Shown here in pieces: positions 13,661 to 24,544 of a stretch of DNA of 64,000 nucleotides. A program made the translations under genes and the position numbers. Origin of the DNA: Hetaerina americana (taxonomy: Eukaryota > Arthropoda > Insecta > Odonata > Calopterygidae); assembly GCA_022747635.1 (NCBI GenBank), contig JAKTNV010000001.1, positions 30,642,490 to 30,706,489 of the forward strand. The letters are read 5' to 3'. The stretch's first letter is position 1. The number at the start of each line of letters is the position of its first letter. Under the pieces are notes generated by a model. That model saw only the letters and a list, made by a program, of their open reading frames with translations. It made no database searches and was not told the origin of the DNA.

Positions 13661-14013
13661 CGTGGTGCAGCGCTTAAATCCGGAAATACTTCAATTTGAA
13701 CTTTCCGCCATATTGGAGGTCGCCATTGGCGTTCTTGAAAGCTATAAGCATCTAGTAAACAGTCATAACCTCAAAATGATCAAGATGTTACGTGCAAGTG
13801 CGGAGTACAATCAAAGAGCCGCTATTATCGGGTGTACGCGCTGGATGCTATATTTCAAAATACTATGATTCTTCTGGTGCCCCAGATCAACTGTTTTCGA
13901 TAATGTGTCTAGGTATAATGCTTCAGAGAAGCCTGGGGAAGGTTTCGCTAACCCGGCAAGGAAATCTCATTCGAGGAAACGCATGCTTGTCTGGATTTAA
14001 GCGCTGCACCCTG
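13661..14013. mobile_element. MITE with TA target duplication
   Basis: The ends are imperfect inverted repeats of about 24 bp (left CGTGGTGCAGCGCTTAAATC, right complement CAGGGTGCAGCGCTTAAATC) flanked by TA at 13659-13660 and 14014-14015. The 353-bp interior has no transposase. TA duplication and size fit a Tc1/mariner-mobilised MITE. Confidence 0.7.
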
Positions 14014-15447
14014 TATTTTTACCAGTTAGTTTTTATCATTTAAGCAAATAAAAAAGTTAAAATCTTTCTTATTGCTACCAATCATTTCACGACTAATAAT
14101 GCGACAAATCATAAAAGAATAATGCATCAATCAAATTAAAAATTTTAAATTTCTTAGATTTCATAACATTAAAGTCTTCCTCGCCTTAAAATGGGTACAC
14201 GTGGTGGGATTATTTCTATGTTTAGTAAAATTGCTTGCTTATTATTTTTTTAACTATTCAAAGGATTTGAAATTACTCCAAACATTAGCTGTGCAAGAGG
14301 TATGCCATAATTTGGAACTGGCCTCTAACAATTGTAGAATACGTCATCAATTGAATAAAATTATATTAACTTTAGGCCATGGAGCATAAGTTTGGGACAA
14401 ATTTCTTCCTGCTCTCCTAAGAGATATTTTGAGTTACCTTTTAGCTCCTCGAAGAATGTTTTAGCGCTCCTACCAAACACTTTCACCAAAGTTCTAAAAC
14501 AGAATGCAATAATATATTTCAACACCAAAGAAATCTCACCTGACATAATATTTTGGTGGGATGGGGAGTACCAAAGGGTATATTGTTCTCATATCCTATC
14601 TTTCAATGAGTCATGGAAAGATCTTGTTTCAATGCAATCATATCCAATTATCCTAAAGTTGACTCACAATTAAAATGATTCCTACATATCTTAACATGAG
14701 CAGCAAAGAGCAAAAAAGCTAATTTTTAATATTATGCTTACACTGGAAATTAAAAAAAAACCTTCACACTTTTAGTGCTGCCGTGTCTTGCTTGGTTGGC
14801 TTTGTTTGGTTCAGAGTTAGTTTAAATGAACCAGGGGGTAGACAACCAATTTCCTTAATCTTCCAATTTACATAAAGAGCATGTGGAATTTTAAGTGATC
14901 GTCACTTCCAGGCTTTTGGCCATCCATAGAACTATTCCAGCTGAATATAAATCAACATTTATGGGTCAATTCAATGGGAAATTTTTGATAAAGTGTTTAT
15001 TAAATCTCAGTTTAGGATATGAATAACTCTTTGAAAAATTATTAATTATTGTTCACAATAATCCAAATATTTTATGAGACATAAAAAATTCCATTATGGA
15101 ATATTGAGAGATCCCCTTGTACAATTAATAGAGGTCTCCTAATGTAGGAGATTAAATATTGTTTGTCTGACAAATGGTATCTTCCTACAAACTACTGGCA
15201 TATACGTTGAAATTGAACTAAGATTGACTAGTGAATAAATAGTGCATAATAATATATAAATAATGGAATGAAACTATGAAGTAAAAGGAACACAATTACT
15301 ATACATTGTCTCAACTTTTTAAAAACTTTTGATTCATAAGGAAATAAAAAATACTAATTCTAATGTCCCTGGATTGCTTAAAGTCATCACTGTGGAGATA
15401 ACTCCAATGATTAATTGGCATGAATGGTATGCAGCACAGCACCACTG
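14014..15447. other. AT-rich sequence, no gene seen
   Basis: No conserved motif or plausible exon was found. If the exon at 15448-15537 ends the FBF1-like gene, part of this stretch is its 3' UTR. A - strand AATAAA (TTTATT at about 14996) lies roughly 450 bp beyond the stop. Confidence 0.4.
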
Positions 15448-15537
15448 TCAAGCAGACGTCACAACTGATGGCTTGAAAAGGTTGTTGATATTTGCTGAGG
15501 CCAACTGCAACAAATATGCTTTGGGATCAATGATTGC
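15448..15537 (-). CDS. Candidate terminal exon of the FBF1-like gene
   Basis: On the - strand a strong acceptor with a long T-rich tract ending TTTTTTACAG precedes 29 codons and a TGA. The peptide starts AIIDPKAYLLQLASANINN and ends PSVVTSA. Read in phase 0 it follows the phase-0 end of the exon at 21290-21430. With it, the eight - strand exons total 3492 bp, exactly 1164 codons including the stop. Linkage across about 5.7 kb is inferred from phase and strand only. Confidence 0.35.
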   Translation of the reverse strand, partial: AIIDPKAYLLQLASANINNLFKPSVVTSA

Positions 15538-18387
15538 CTGTAAAAAATAAAACAAGAAAGAAAACTTTATTCTCTTTGCATAAATTCAATTTGAAAAAGA
15601 CAATGCATATTAAGAAACACAATCAAGACCAAAGCACACATGGATGAGTTAAAACGTTTTCTGAATTAAAAGACATTTGCCTCCACCATCACATATGATA
15701 TGGGGCAAATCGTGTGATGATCAGGAACAACATTTTTAATTAAATGGCTATCAAGATTACTCTTCTAAAAATATCTCAGTTATCACAAAGAATTTTTAAC
15801 ATTTGCATTGTTATTACATAGTCAATCATAAGCGATTAAGCAAATCCCTTCAACATTGATCCAGAGGAGACCAGAAATGTTCTCTGCTCTATCAATAACA
15901 TTTATTTAATACAATTTCACAATGCATATTTCCTATCAAATTTATCCCAATTATCATTTTGTTTCTTTGGGCTAATAACTGTAATTTTACTAATTAAATT
16001 CCAGGGAATGATATTCATTGCAACATACAAGGTGAAATGTCAACTCATCCCTAATAATGTTAAAATATTTTTCTCAGAACGTTAGGTGGAAGTAAGGAGA
16101 AGAGGTTGTTTAAATTCACACTCCGGCAGCTATTATATTCAACTTTTAATATATAATGTGAAATGGAATTACAGTAGCATAAGCCAACAACAGTAAATTG
16201 AACATGGCAAGAAATCATATAATAACATTATGCTTTTCACAGTTTCATTTACCATCCTTATCATTCTCATACTGCTCACAAGTCTTGCTTTAAGTTTTTG
16301 GAATTGGGTCGTTTTTGAAATTCTTTTTACATGCAATGATGATGAGTGAAACTTCAAAATTTCCTCCCTTTCAAATAGTTAATGATAAAGTATTGGACAC
16401 GTTTCCAATTGGAAAAAGAGGTGAGCATTTTTTTATTAAACATCCACCTTTTAACAATATGTGATTCTTTTGGCATTTAAAAACCCAATTTATATATGTA
16501 TTGCATGAATATCGATGGTGTACAACCACACAAAAATAATGTGTTCAACTTCCTAATTACTTCACAGACAACTTTGGGATGTCCTCTTTGAGTAATGTAT
16601 CAGCTAAAGAAAATTTTTATTGCTCATGTTTCCACACTGACATATATTGATTGAAATTCTGCAAAATTTATCACCTAAAACTAATATAAAAAAGCCAAAA
16701 GAATGGCTAGAATGGAATGCATCCATTAGTTGGTCACAATATCCTGGATGTTCCTGGATATGATGGACCATGTATAGCGAGTGGTATACTCTATACCCCA
16801 AGCTCCAAGTAAATGTTCTAAAATCCCACATTGATACAACATATAGTATGTTATTTAAGCAGAAAATCATGCTTTTAGAGGCTTGATGAACTGCAAAGGT
16901 AAATGAGAAGAGTGAAGAATAACAACAAGGAAACAATATTACAATAATAACATGCATGCTCCCAGGCACAAAACATACAGCCTAAACAGATGATGGATTT
17001 GGATGATGTCTTTAGCTGAGCGTTTCCAAAGGGCACTGAGCAAAACTTGAGAGAGAGAAAAAGTATCTGGGCATAAAATACATTCAAATATGGGTAAAAA
17101 CAGGCAAAATTATTCCAAGTATAGAGATTTTTGGTGATGCCTTTATATTTTTAATAAGTTTCTCACAGTTTATTTATATTATTTAAATACACCAATAATG
17201 GCTACAGGCATGCTTCAAATCAGAATAGATAAAAGTGGTTGAATTGGATCTTGGAATTGAAGTGGATGAGTTTTGCTAATTTCAGGTTTCTGCTCAAGTC
17301 TTAAAAGCTGCAGAGTGGTTGGTCTTGATTTATCACTTCAAGCTTCCTTGGGTAAGAACAAATAAAAATTTATGGTTTCTAATTTTAGAAAAATGCAGCA
17401 GAGAAGACCAGGATACTGTAATTGTGATATTTACCCTTCGGCAGTAGGCAGCCATTTGGACTTTTGTAGTGAATGTTAATGTCCTGTACATGTTTAACAT
17501 GTTATTAAATGTGTGATATTATGTTGAATATATATCATTGGGAATTACAGACAAAATGAGAATTCATACCATTCCTATTTTGAAACAATATTAAGGGGAA
17601 AAACACCAAAAGTTAAATAGCAGTTTTGACTTTCATTTACAAAGCGGACACTTCAGAGGTATTCACTCTAAGTCAAACATATGTACATGTACACTGTTAA
17701 TTGGAACCTAATTGTTGCCCATCTGCACGATATATTATTTAAACATAACATACCTTGTTTGCCCAGTGCATAAAATATTTCATTGTTCTAATTAATGAAA
17801 AAGGATACCAATGAAGCAAGTGCAGCATTTACCTTCCCAATAACACTGGGCCAATTAAATAATTACACTAATATTCTTAGTTGCTTCAGTTCCATGAAAG
17901 AGACCAAAGGCAATCGTTATTTCAGAGATGGTAAATATTATTTGCCTTGTATGCAGAAGTGAAATGGCTTTTTAGCAAATGAAACTTGAGAGTAACCTTT
18001 AAAGAAAGAAGCCTTTTATATTCAATTAAAATAGTTCATAAAGAAGCAATCTAACGTTGGTGGAGTTGAATATTCTGAATCAGTTTGGGCGATAACTCAT
18101 TATCGTTTTAACTACTCCAAACAATCATTGTTGTTACTGCAAATATTTCTGCTGAAAAAGGGCCGCTGCGAAGAAACCCGAGTTGGGTTTATTACCGGAA
18201 TTTTACGATCCGAGGGGCGAAGAGGTGGACGAAGATGGCAATGAAGAAGAATCGGACAGAAGTCGATGGGGTGGGTGGAACATCCGGGTTTTCCACTCCT
18301 CCGGGAAATACCCCGGAATGTTACAAAATTTGGGGTTAAAAAATACCCAGATTTTAAGAGACCATGTAAACCGTTCTTCGGGTGTGG
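15538..18387. other. AT-rich sequence, probably intron, with weak exon candidates
   Basis: Nothing firm. A 66-bp + strand stretch (17286-17351) is bounded by TTTCAG and GTAAGAA. A - strand stretch ending about 17059 follows an excellent polypyrimidine acceptor. Neither joins to a recognised protein. A CpG-richer patch starts near 18150. Confidence 0.4.
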
Positions 18388-18397
18388 AATAAAGTTA

Positions 18398-18708
18398 GTA
18401 ATAATAGTATTTAGGGGAGGCGACTGACTACTGAGGTCATTTGCGCCATAGGAGATGGACAGGAAAGGATGAAGGGTGGAGAGAAACCCGGCGTCGGCAT
18501 TAGCCTACTCTTTACGAAAGGCGCCAAGGGGTCCGCAGCTTAACGTCCCATCCGACGGACGGCGCACTCACTCAAAGTGCCCTCCACAAAGCACCTCAAG
18601 TAGGGATCGAGATACCACTGAAAAATATTCAACACCGCCGGGATTTGAACCCAGGACCTCTGGGTGGGAAGCCAGTACGATAGCCACCGCACCAATCCCG
18701 ATCCCGGA
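18398..18708 (-). repeat. tRNA-derived SINE with 10-bp target duplication
   Basis: The element reads on the - strand. A tRNA-like head (about 18625-18708) includes a B-box-like GGGTTCAAATCCC. A body with GGGACGTTAAGC, GGCGCCTTTCG and TGGCGCAAATGACC follows, then a TTATTA-type tail near 18400. Perfect direct repeats AATAAAGTTA at 18388-18397 and 18709-18718 mark the target duplication. A second, headless copy is at about 57755-57968. Confidence 0.8.
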
Positions 18709-18718
18709 AATAAAGTTA

Positions 18719-20410
18719 TATCGACATTAGGACCAAAACATCAAATTATTTGACCACAAAAATACGGACAGTTTGCGATATTTTCAGTAAATCACGAGAT
18801 TTTTTTTGGCACGTCTCTTCCATGAAATAATGAGACACGTTTTCTGATTTTCTGCTTCCATTATTTATAATGCGTATTAGTATATAAATATTCAGAATTC
18901 AACGACTTTATCACCAACACTTTATAACGGCGTTCGAGATTTCACGCTACGATTGAATGGGCATCGAGAATGCCGCTAATACTAGTCACTCTTCATTACA
19001 ATATTTTTTCAACGCCATAGAAATTCACTGGCCAAAATTATATGGTTTTCTATGAAATAATTGGAGGTAACTGGGGGAAATTCAGCGCCTTTAACGATAT
19101 TTGCCGGCTATTCGTAACAACCAAATCATCAAGAGAACGCTGAAAAACTTACGCAGAAACACAAAACCGCAAACGCCTTCGGACAAAATGAGTATTAGTG
19201 TTAATCAAGAAATAATGCACCACAGGTTAACTGTTATAATAGAACACCTAGAGTACTTTAAAAAAGTCATCTTTTTACATCAATCGATGAGAAAATAGCT
19301 GCGAGGGCGTAAAAGAAGCTAAACATGGGCAAGAATTTTTTTTCATTCCTAGATAAATACCCCGGGGAAAAATAGACTCAGAATAGTGGAAGTTTTATTC
19401 CCCGTATGACGGGAAACCTCCACTGACGTGAGGGGGGTGACCCAGTGGCCGACCTCCCCGCGGCAATACGAAGAAGAATGAAAGGAAAAACTTCCGGAAG
19501 AATGGGAGATAACGTCCGCTTCCGTAAACGACATCCGCTACAAAGTCATCATCAAAACTTGAAGAGAGGTGGTAAGGAAATGAGCTGTATGAAAAAAAAC
19601 GGGATCCAAAAACGCCTGTCTACTTCGATAATAAATACGATGGCAACACAACAAGCAAATTTTGTTTCATTATTTAAACTACTGTGAGTTTGCAACTAGA
19701 TGCAGAATGTTATTTTTAATTTGTGGATCAGGTAGATATTATACATAATGGCATGCCTCTGGCGCAAATTGAATCACATGCCTATGCTCTTCACCTTGGT
19801 ATTAAAAGAGATGTTTACAAAGTTGTAACTGTTTTGAAACATTAATGCCAAGAAGAGACCAACACTGACATGTTTACATTTTGTTTTCATCTGAGTTTGT
19901 TCTTCCATGTTGAGAATGTAGGGTTTTTATCATAATTGCATTGAAATTTTGTTTGATTAATAGAATGAACTTTCCATAGTAATAGTAATTTGTCTTTGGG
20001 GTTAATTGTTCAGGGGAAATAATACAACAAAAATAATATATATCTGACCGGATCCTTATACGTGATAAAAATGGTAATTTATTTGGCTGGCTGTTTAGCA
20101 AATTATACAGTCATTATTGGGTCTTGGAATAACAGGTAATTCTGGAATCTGAGCGGTGAAATAATATAGACATTAAGATGCATAGAAGTGGATAAGGTGA
20201 AACTGACAAGAAATACCCCAAAGAGATCTCTGAAGTTGCAGCTATACACTATGAACACAGGGCTAATGTATGGAAAAGCAAGAGTTGTTGTAATGAAATG
20301 GAGTAGTACTGTGGTAAGTGTGACATTTGCAACATTATGAGAGGCCTGACATGAACAGGTCAGTATATGAATTATGCCTGAAAATGGCATAATTAGAATA
20401 AATGTTTTTT
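18719..20410. other. No gene seen; CpG-richer patches at about 18.88-19.56 kb
   Basis: Short ORFs here have no recognisable motif and no clean splice-site pairs. Several patches are richer in CpG than the AT-rich flanks. I cannot assign them. Confidence 0.4.
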
Positions 20411-20627
20411 CAATGCAACAATTTAAGAGCAAAATAATCATTTGCCTTGATCAGGATTTGAAACTGGATCCCTCGATGCCAGGCCGAGTGCTTTAGTCAG
20501 TTAAGCTACCAAGGCATCCTCTTACACTCTGAGATTTTGAGGCTTTTAAATGAACACAATATTGTGATGAAATACCGTACGTACAACATCACAGGCATTC
20601 GTAGTGTGCTCGGAGATACATGCTTGA
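20411..20627 (-). repeat. tRNA-like repeat, copy 1 (reverse)
   Basis: The - strand cloverleaf-like head lies at 20443-20516: acceptor-like TGCCTTGG pairing with CAAGGCA, then a T-arm region that has lost the perfect B box (GTTTCAAATCC). The family body (GCATTCGTAGTG, GTATTTCATCAC when read appropriately) flanks it at 20517-20627. It matches copies at 30.2, 38.1, 43.1 and 54.4-54.7 kb. Confidence 0.7.
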
Positions 20628-20689
20628 GCTTGATTAATAGAATGAACTTTCCATAGTAATATCAGTAGTAGCCCTCCATAATAATACAC

Positions 20690-20830
20690 AGTAATCTCTT
20701 CCTTCCTCCACCCTGCTTATCCAACTTTCTCCCTTCCATCATGGCCTTCAGCATCCCACTATCTCTCAAAATTTCCTCCACCCAAGGAAGGCAATGGAAA
20801 ACCATTGCAACAATCTTTTTCATTGTGATA
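20690..20830 (-). mobile_element. LINE reverse-transcriptase C-terminal fragment
   Basis: The - strand reads EILRDSGMLKAMMEGRKLDKQ and then a basic GGGRKR stretch, the same conserved C-terminal segment as the LINE relics at 1 kb and 25.9 kb. It is short and isolated. Confidence 0.5.
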
Positions 20831-21289
20831 CGATTAAAACATTATTGTGCTAAATTTCATTTGCATGAAATTATTTATTTGCCTTTCCTATAATAGGACC
20901 TGCATTTACTATACATAATTGCCTTTAGCTGATATTTATTATGATTTGCATGACTTTAATGTTGAGAATAGTGTGTTTTGGATCTGACATGTGGAGGAAG
21001 TGTTGAAGGTAGTGGAGATGTTGGAAGCTGTGATAGAAGGGAAAATACCTAAAATTAATAAAATCTGTTTAAAGATCACATAACATCATTAAATTTTGGA
21101 TGTGACTGAATCTCCAATAAAATAAACAAATTTAAAATTGTAATGTTGGAAAACCAAATATCACTGTACTTTCTTGATCTGATTGCAACAGTGTATGTGT
21201 ACCCTGCTTCACAGAAATGCATTTACCCAAAAATGTATTTTTTTATGATTATTCTTAAACAAAATAATGACTACAGAAGAAAAACTTAC

Positions 21290-21430
21290 ATCAGAATGCC
21301 TTGAGGAGGAGATAATATTTCTATCCAGCACCACACCTTCGGTCATGGGGAAATGGCTGTACTCAGGTTGTTGAATCAGTCGATCTTCTGTATTCCAATG
21401 ACGAATATTTTCATGATCCATTCGATCCTT
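21290..21430 (-). CDS. Well-formed exon, candidate penultimate exon of the FBF1-like gene
   Basis: The - strand exon is bounded by CTATTCCTAACAG and GTAAGTTTTT. Only one frame is open over its 47 codons, and it starts and ends in phase 0: KDRMDHENIRHWNTEDRL, then QQPEYSHFPMTEGVV, then SSSRHSD. Phase 0 matches the donor of the exon at 23345. I recognise no domain. Either it belongs to the gene running leftwards from 33.5 kb, or to a separate - strand gene. Confidence 0.55.
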
Positions 21431-23344
21431 CTGTTAGGAATAGAAACAAGAGGGAATTCATCAAATGAGAAAAGCCTTGATGACTCAAGACATAAATTTC
21501 ATTATGATACACAAATATTAAGTTTGGGTCAGTTTTAGTTTAATTAAAAAACAACACTGGTAATTGAAACAAATATCACCTTTCAATTACAAATAAATAC
21601 ACATTTTTTTAATTAACTTGGGGGGGGGGGGGTTTATTCAACCCCCTCTTCAAAATATCATCACAGTCATTCACCAGATTGAGTAAATTTACTGTAATTT
21701 GTAGCTATTTTATCAGCTTGTCCTCAGGTATTGAAAATAAAAATAGAAAAGAAAATATGTTTATTAACAATACATGAGACTAAAAATATAGCAAAAGTTA
21801 TATTCTCATTGATTGAAAATTGAGACTTCCTTTATAACAAAAAGAATATTGTGTAAACTACACATAAGTAATCCTCCAATGCATCAATATGCAGCAATTT
21901 CTCTTAAAGGAGCATATAGCAAATATACAAACAGAATGTATACAATATATTTGTATACATGGAAAAAGGCTCACGATCAAATGGGTTTTCTTGTGCACAG
22001 TTCATAATACAAAGTGATCTCAGCCATTCTAATGCCATTGATATTCATTTCTACCCCTACTTCCATGGATTATAGTTTTAAAAAGTAGCGCAAAAAACTT
22101 GGTACATAGAAGGGTTTAAGAAGCCAAAGACATGTGCATGTAAAGAGAAATCATACAATAAAGAATACAATATTCAATGAAATTCTGAATGAAAAAGAAG
22201 ATAACACCAAGAGGTCTACATTGAATTTAGATCAACTTTAAAACAGAAGAGAGGATAATGAAAAATAATCTCAGAAAGATGGAACATAAGGGGAGCTATT
22301 TAGTTTAGTTATTCTAAAGATTGTCACAGAAACTTGTCCATGCAAAAAATCAACCCACTTTTGTCACATTCATGGGAAATGGAGTTCTTCAAATTCAAAG
22401 GTGACAAAAGACAGTACATGATGTTGACTGGAACAGAATGCTATCAATTCAGTTGCATAGGAGGGAGGGAGGCTGTACTAAGAAAGGAATGGCTAAATGT
22501 TCATTAACAAATAGTTCAATTGAAACTGGAACTAGTGGCGAAAAAAAAGAGAAACAAGGAGCAAGGCATGATTCTCCATTTCTCTTTGTTTTTAAGTGTC
22601 CGTACAGAGCATGAAATTTTTGAAATCAAATACCATGCTATAAAAATTAATATTTAAAGGAATCAGGAATTGATAACATTGATGATAAGTAAAGCTTAAA
22701 GATTAGTGAAAACAAAACCAGCATCAAAGTTTGTAGCATAAGCTTCAAAATGGGAAAACTTTTCATTAGCACATTCCTATGGTATTACTCCTCAGGTGCA
22801 ACACATAAATGGTGGCTTGATTAGAAAAAAGAAGATTGAGAGCATTTAAAAATTTGCGCAATGGGAGAATAGCGAATTTTGAGTGGATGGATCAAATAGC
22901 AAGAAAAAGGTCTATGGAAAGTGGGGTGGAAAGAAGATCAACAATAACACTGAAAGAAAGATGAGACAATCTTATTGAGCACCTTTGGAGATATGCTGGA
23001 TAGCAGAAAAGAGCTTATTAAGGATAAGAATAAATTTTTGGAAAGAGAGAGTGAATGTGGAAACTACTGAGTATGAAACAGCATGTGATGCATGCAATAT
23101 AAAATGGGAGACATGCTAATGAAGAAAGAAGAAGACGTGGGAGGTTTATCTGAAGAGTGAATTTGAGTGTGAGCTGCATTCCAGGCTCATCCCTAAAAGT
23201 GACAACTTGACAGGGACTACCATCCCATTCCATTAACTCACATGCTTTACACTGACTGAAATTCAACTATGCTACAAGTAGATTTGTGGAATTGGCCACA
23301 ATCTCTGGGCATATAATATCAACAAAAATTCCAAACACACTCAC
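21431..23344. other. Probable intron with poly-G tract and LINE relic
   Basis: A G homopolymer lies at about 21620-21632. A + strand LINE fragment (about 22835-22995) reads NGRIANFEWMDQIARKRS, then TITLKERWDNLIEHLWRYAG, similar to the LINE tails elsewhere here. A - strand frame just left of 23260 begins CKACELMEWDGSPCQVVTF after a weak acceptor. It would be an alternative continuation of the exon at 23345, but I could not show a matching donor. Confidence 0.4.
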
Positions 23345-24066
23345 CCATGCAAACATTCTCTTCCTATTTCTCCAATGTTCACCACCAACTCTAGCACGAA
23401 ATCCAATGTCATGGCCCTCTTTGTTATACTTGTCCCAATTTGCATGGGAATCTTGGACACTAATACTTCTACGAAGATGCCACTCAAGATCCTTGGCATA
23501 GCCATGACACCATTTGCAGTCACCACAAAACCCATTCTTTTTTCGTTCACCTATCTGCTCCTTTGATACAGCACGACACCTAATATTGTCACCAGCACCA
23601 TTCCTACAAACTCCTTTGAATTTCTGCGCATCATCACTACTATCGACGCCACCACGACTGTGTTGTCTCACACTCCCATCCTCCTCTTCTGAACTTTCAC
23701 TTCGGTCACATGGTTTCTCCTTCCCAACAACCTTGTATTTAGTCTTCTTAATATCATTCCGAGCAGTGCCAAATCTTTGCCTCCCTTTGGTCCTGAATGA
23801 CTTACTCTGATGTTTCCTCATACTGCCAACGATATGGCCATTACCTTTCACTTGTGCCTCTGTTTCATGGGCTGTAACTTCTTCCATCTGTGGTTTTGCT
23901 TTAGGCAGCATGACTTCTAGTGCTTGGGTCAGAATGGATTCCACTCTCTCTACTGTTTGACTCAAATCTTTGACTTCCTGAGGGCACTGAGATAATGCTT
24001 TGGCAGATGACTCATCTTTAATGTCATCTTCACTCTTATCCTTGATCTCAGCTCCAAAACTTTGGC
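23345..24066 (-). CDS. Large exon of the FBF1-like gene: charged linker plus Cys/Trp/His-rich segment
   Basis: The - strand acceptor is TTGTTATTCCAG (exon from 24066) and the donor is GCATGG/GTGAGT at 23344. Its phase (two bases completing a Gly codon) fits the upstream exon at 24545, and it ends in phase 0. The order is: a helical segment (EVKDLSQTVERVESILTQAL), a long Lys/Ser/Glu-rich low-complexity linker, then a compact segment FCGDCKWCHGYAKDLEWHL ... GFRARVGGEHWRNRKRMFAW with three close cysteines plus His and Trp. That last part looks folded, perhaps metal-binding, but I cannot name the family. The open frame past the donor simply reads into the intron. Confidence 0.6.
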
Positions 24067-24544
24067 CTGGAATAACAACGGGACATTTGAAAGTTACAAC
24101 ATATTCCCAGCTCAGAATGATATCTGATAACTGATCCAGGGAATAGAAGATGAGAAGGTAAAGCTTATTGGGCATACAATGAGATACAATGATTTTATCG
24201 ACAATACATAGAAAAAAGAAGTTCTTGGGAAAAGGGAAAGAGGATAACTGCGATTTTCATTCATGAAATACATACATGCATAAGAGCAAATTGAAATGTG
24301 CCTCTTAAAAATAGATAAAAATTCTGGCCAAGAATAGAGATCATTAGTTGCAGTGCCAAGAGTAATCATGTAATATGAAAGCACTTCAACATCCCAATAA
24401 ATACCTTTAATTTTGTTGTTTTCTCAAATGTTCACCATGCTAACTACTTGCCAACGATGTTCATTATTTATTCCTAAAAATTAGTTACTTTTATGAAAGC
24501 CTTTGCACGAACCAATTAAACAGCACACTTAAGATTTAATGTAC

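Noticed and set aside
22992..23262. - strand frame CKACELMEWDGSPCQVVTF as the next exon after 23345
   Set aside because: Acceptor is weak, intron would be under 100 bp and no convincing in-frame donor follows before the stop; kept only as an alternative.
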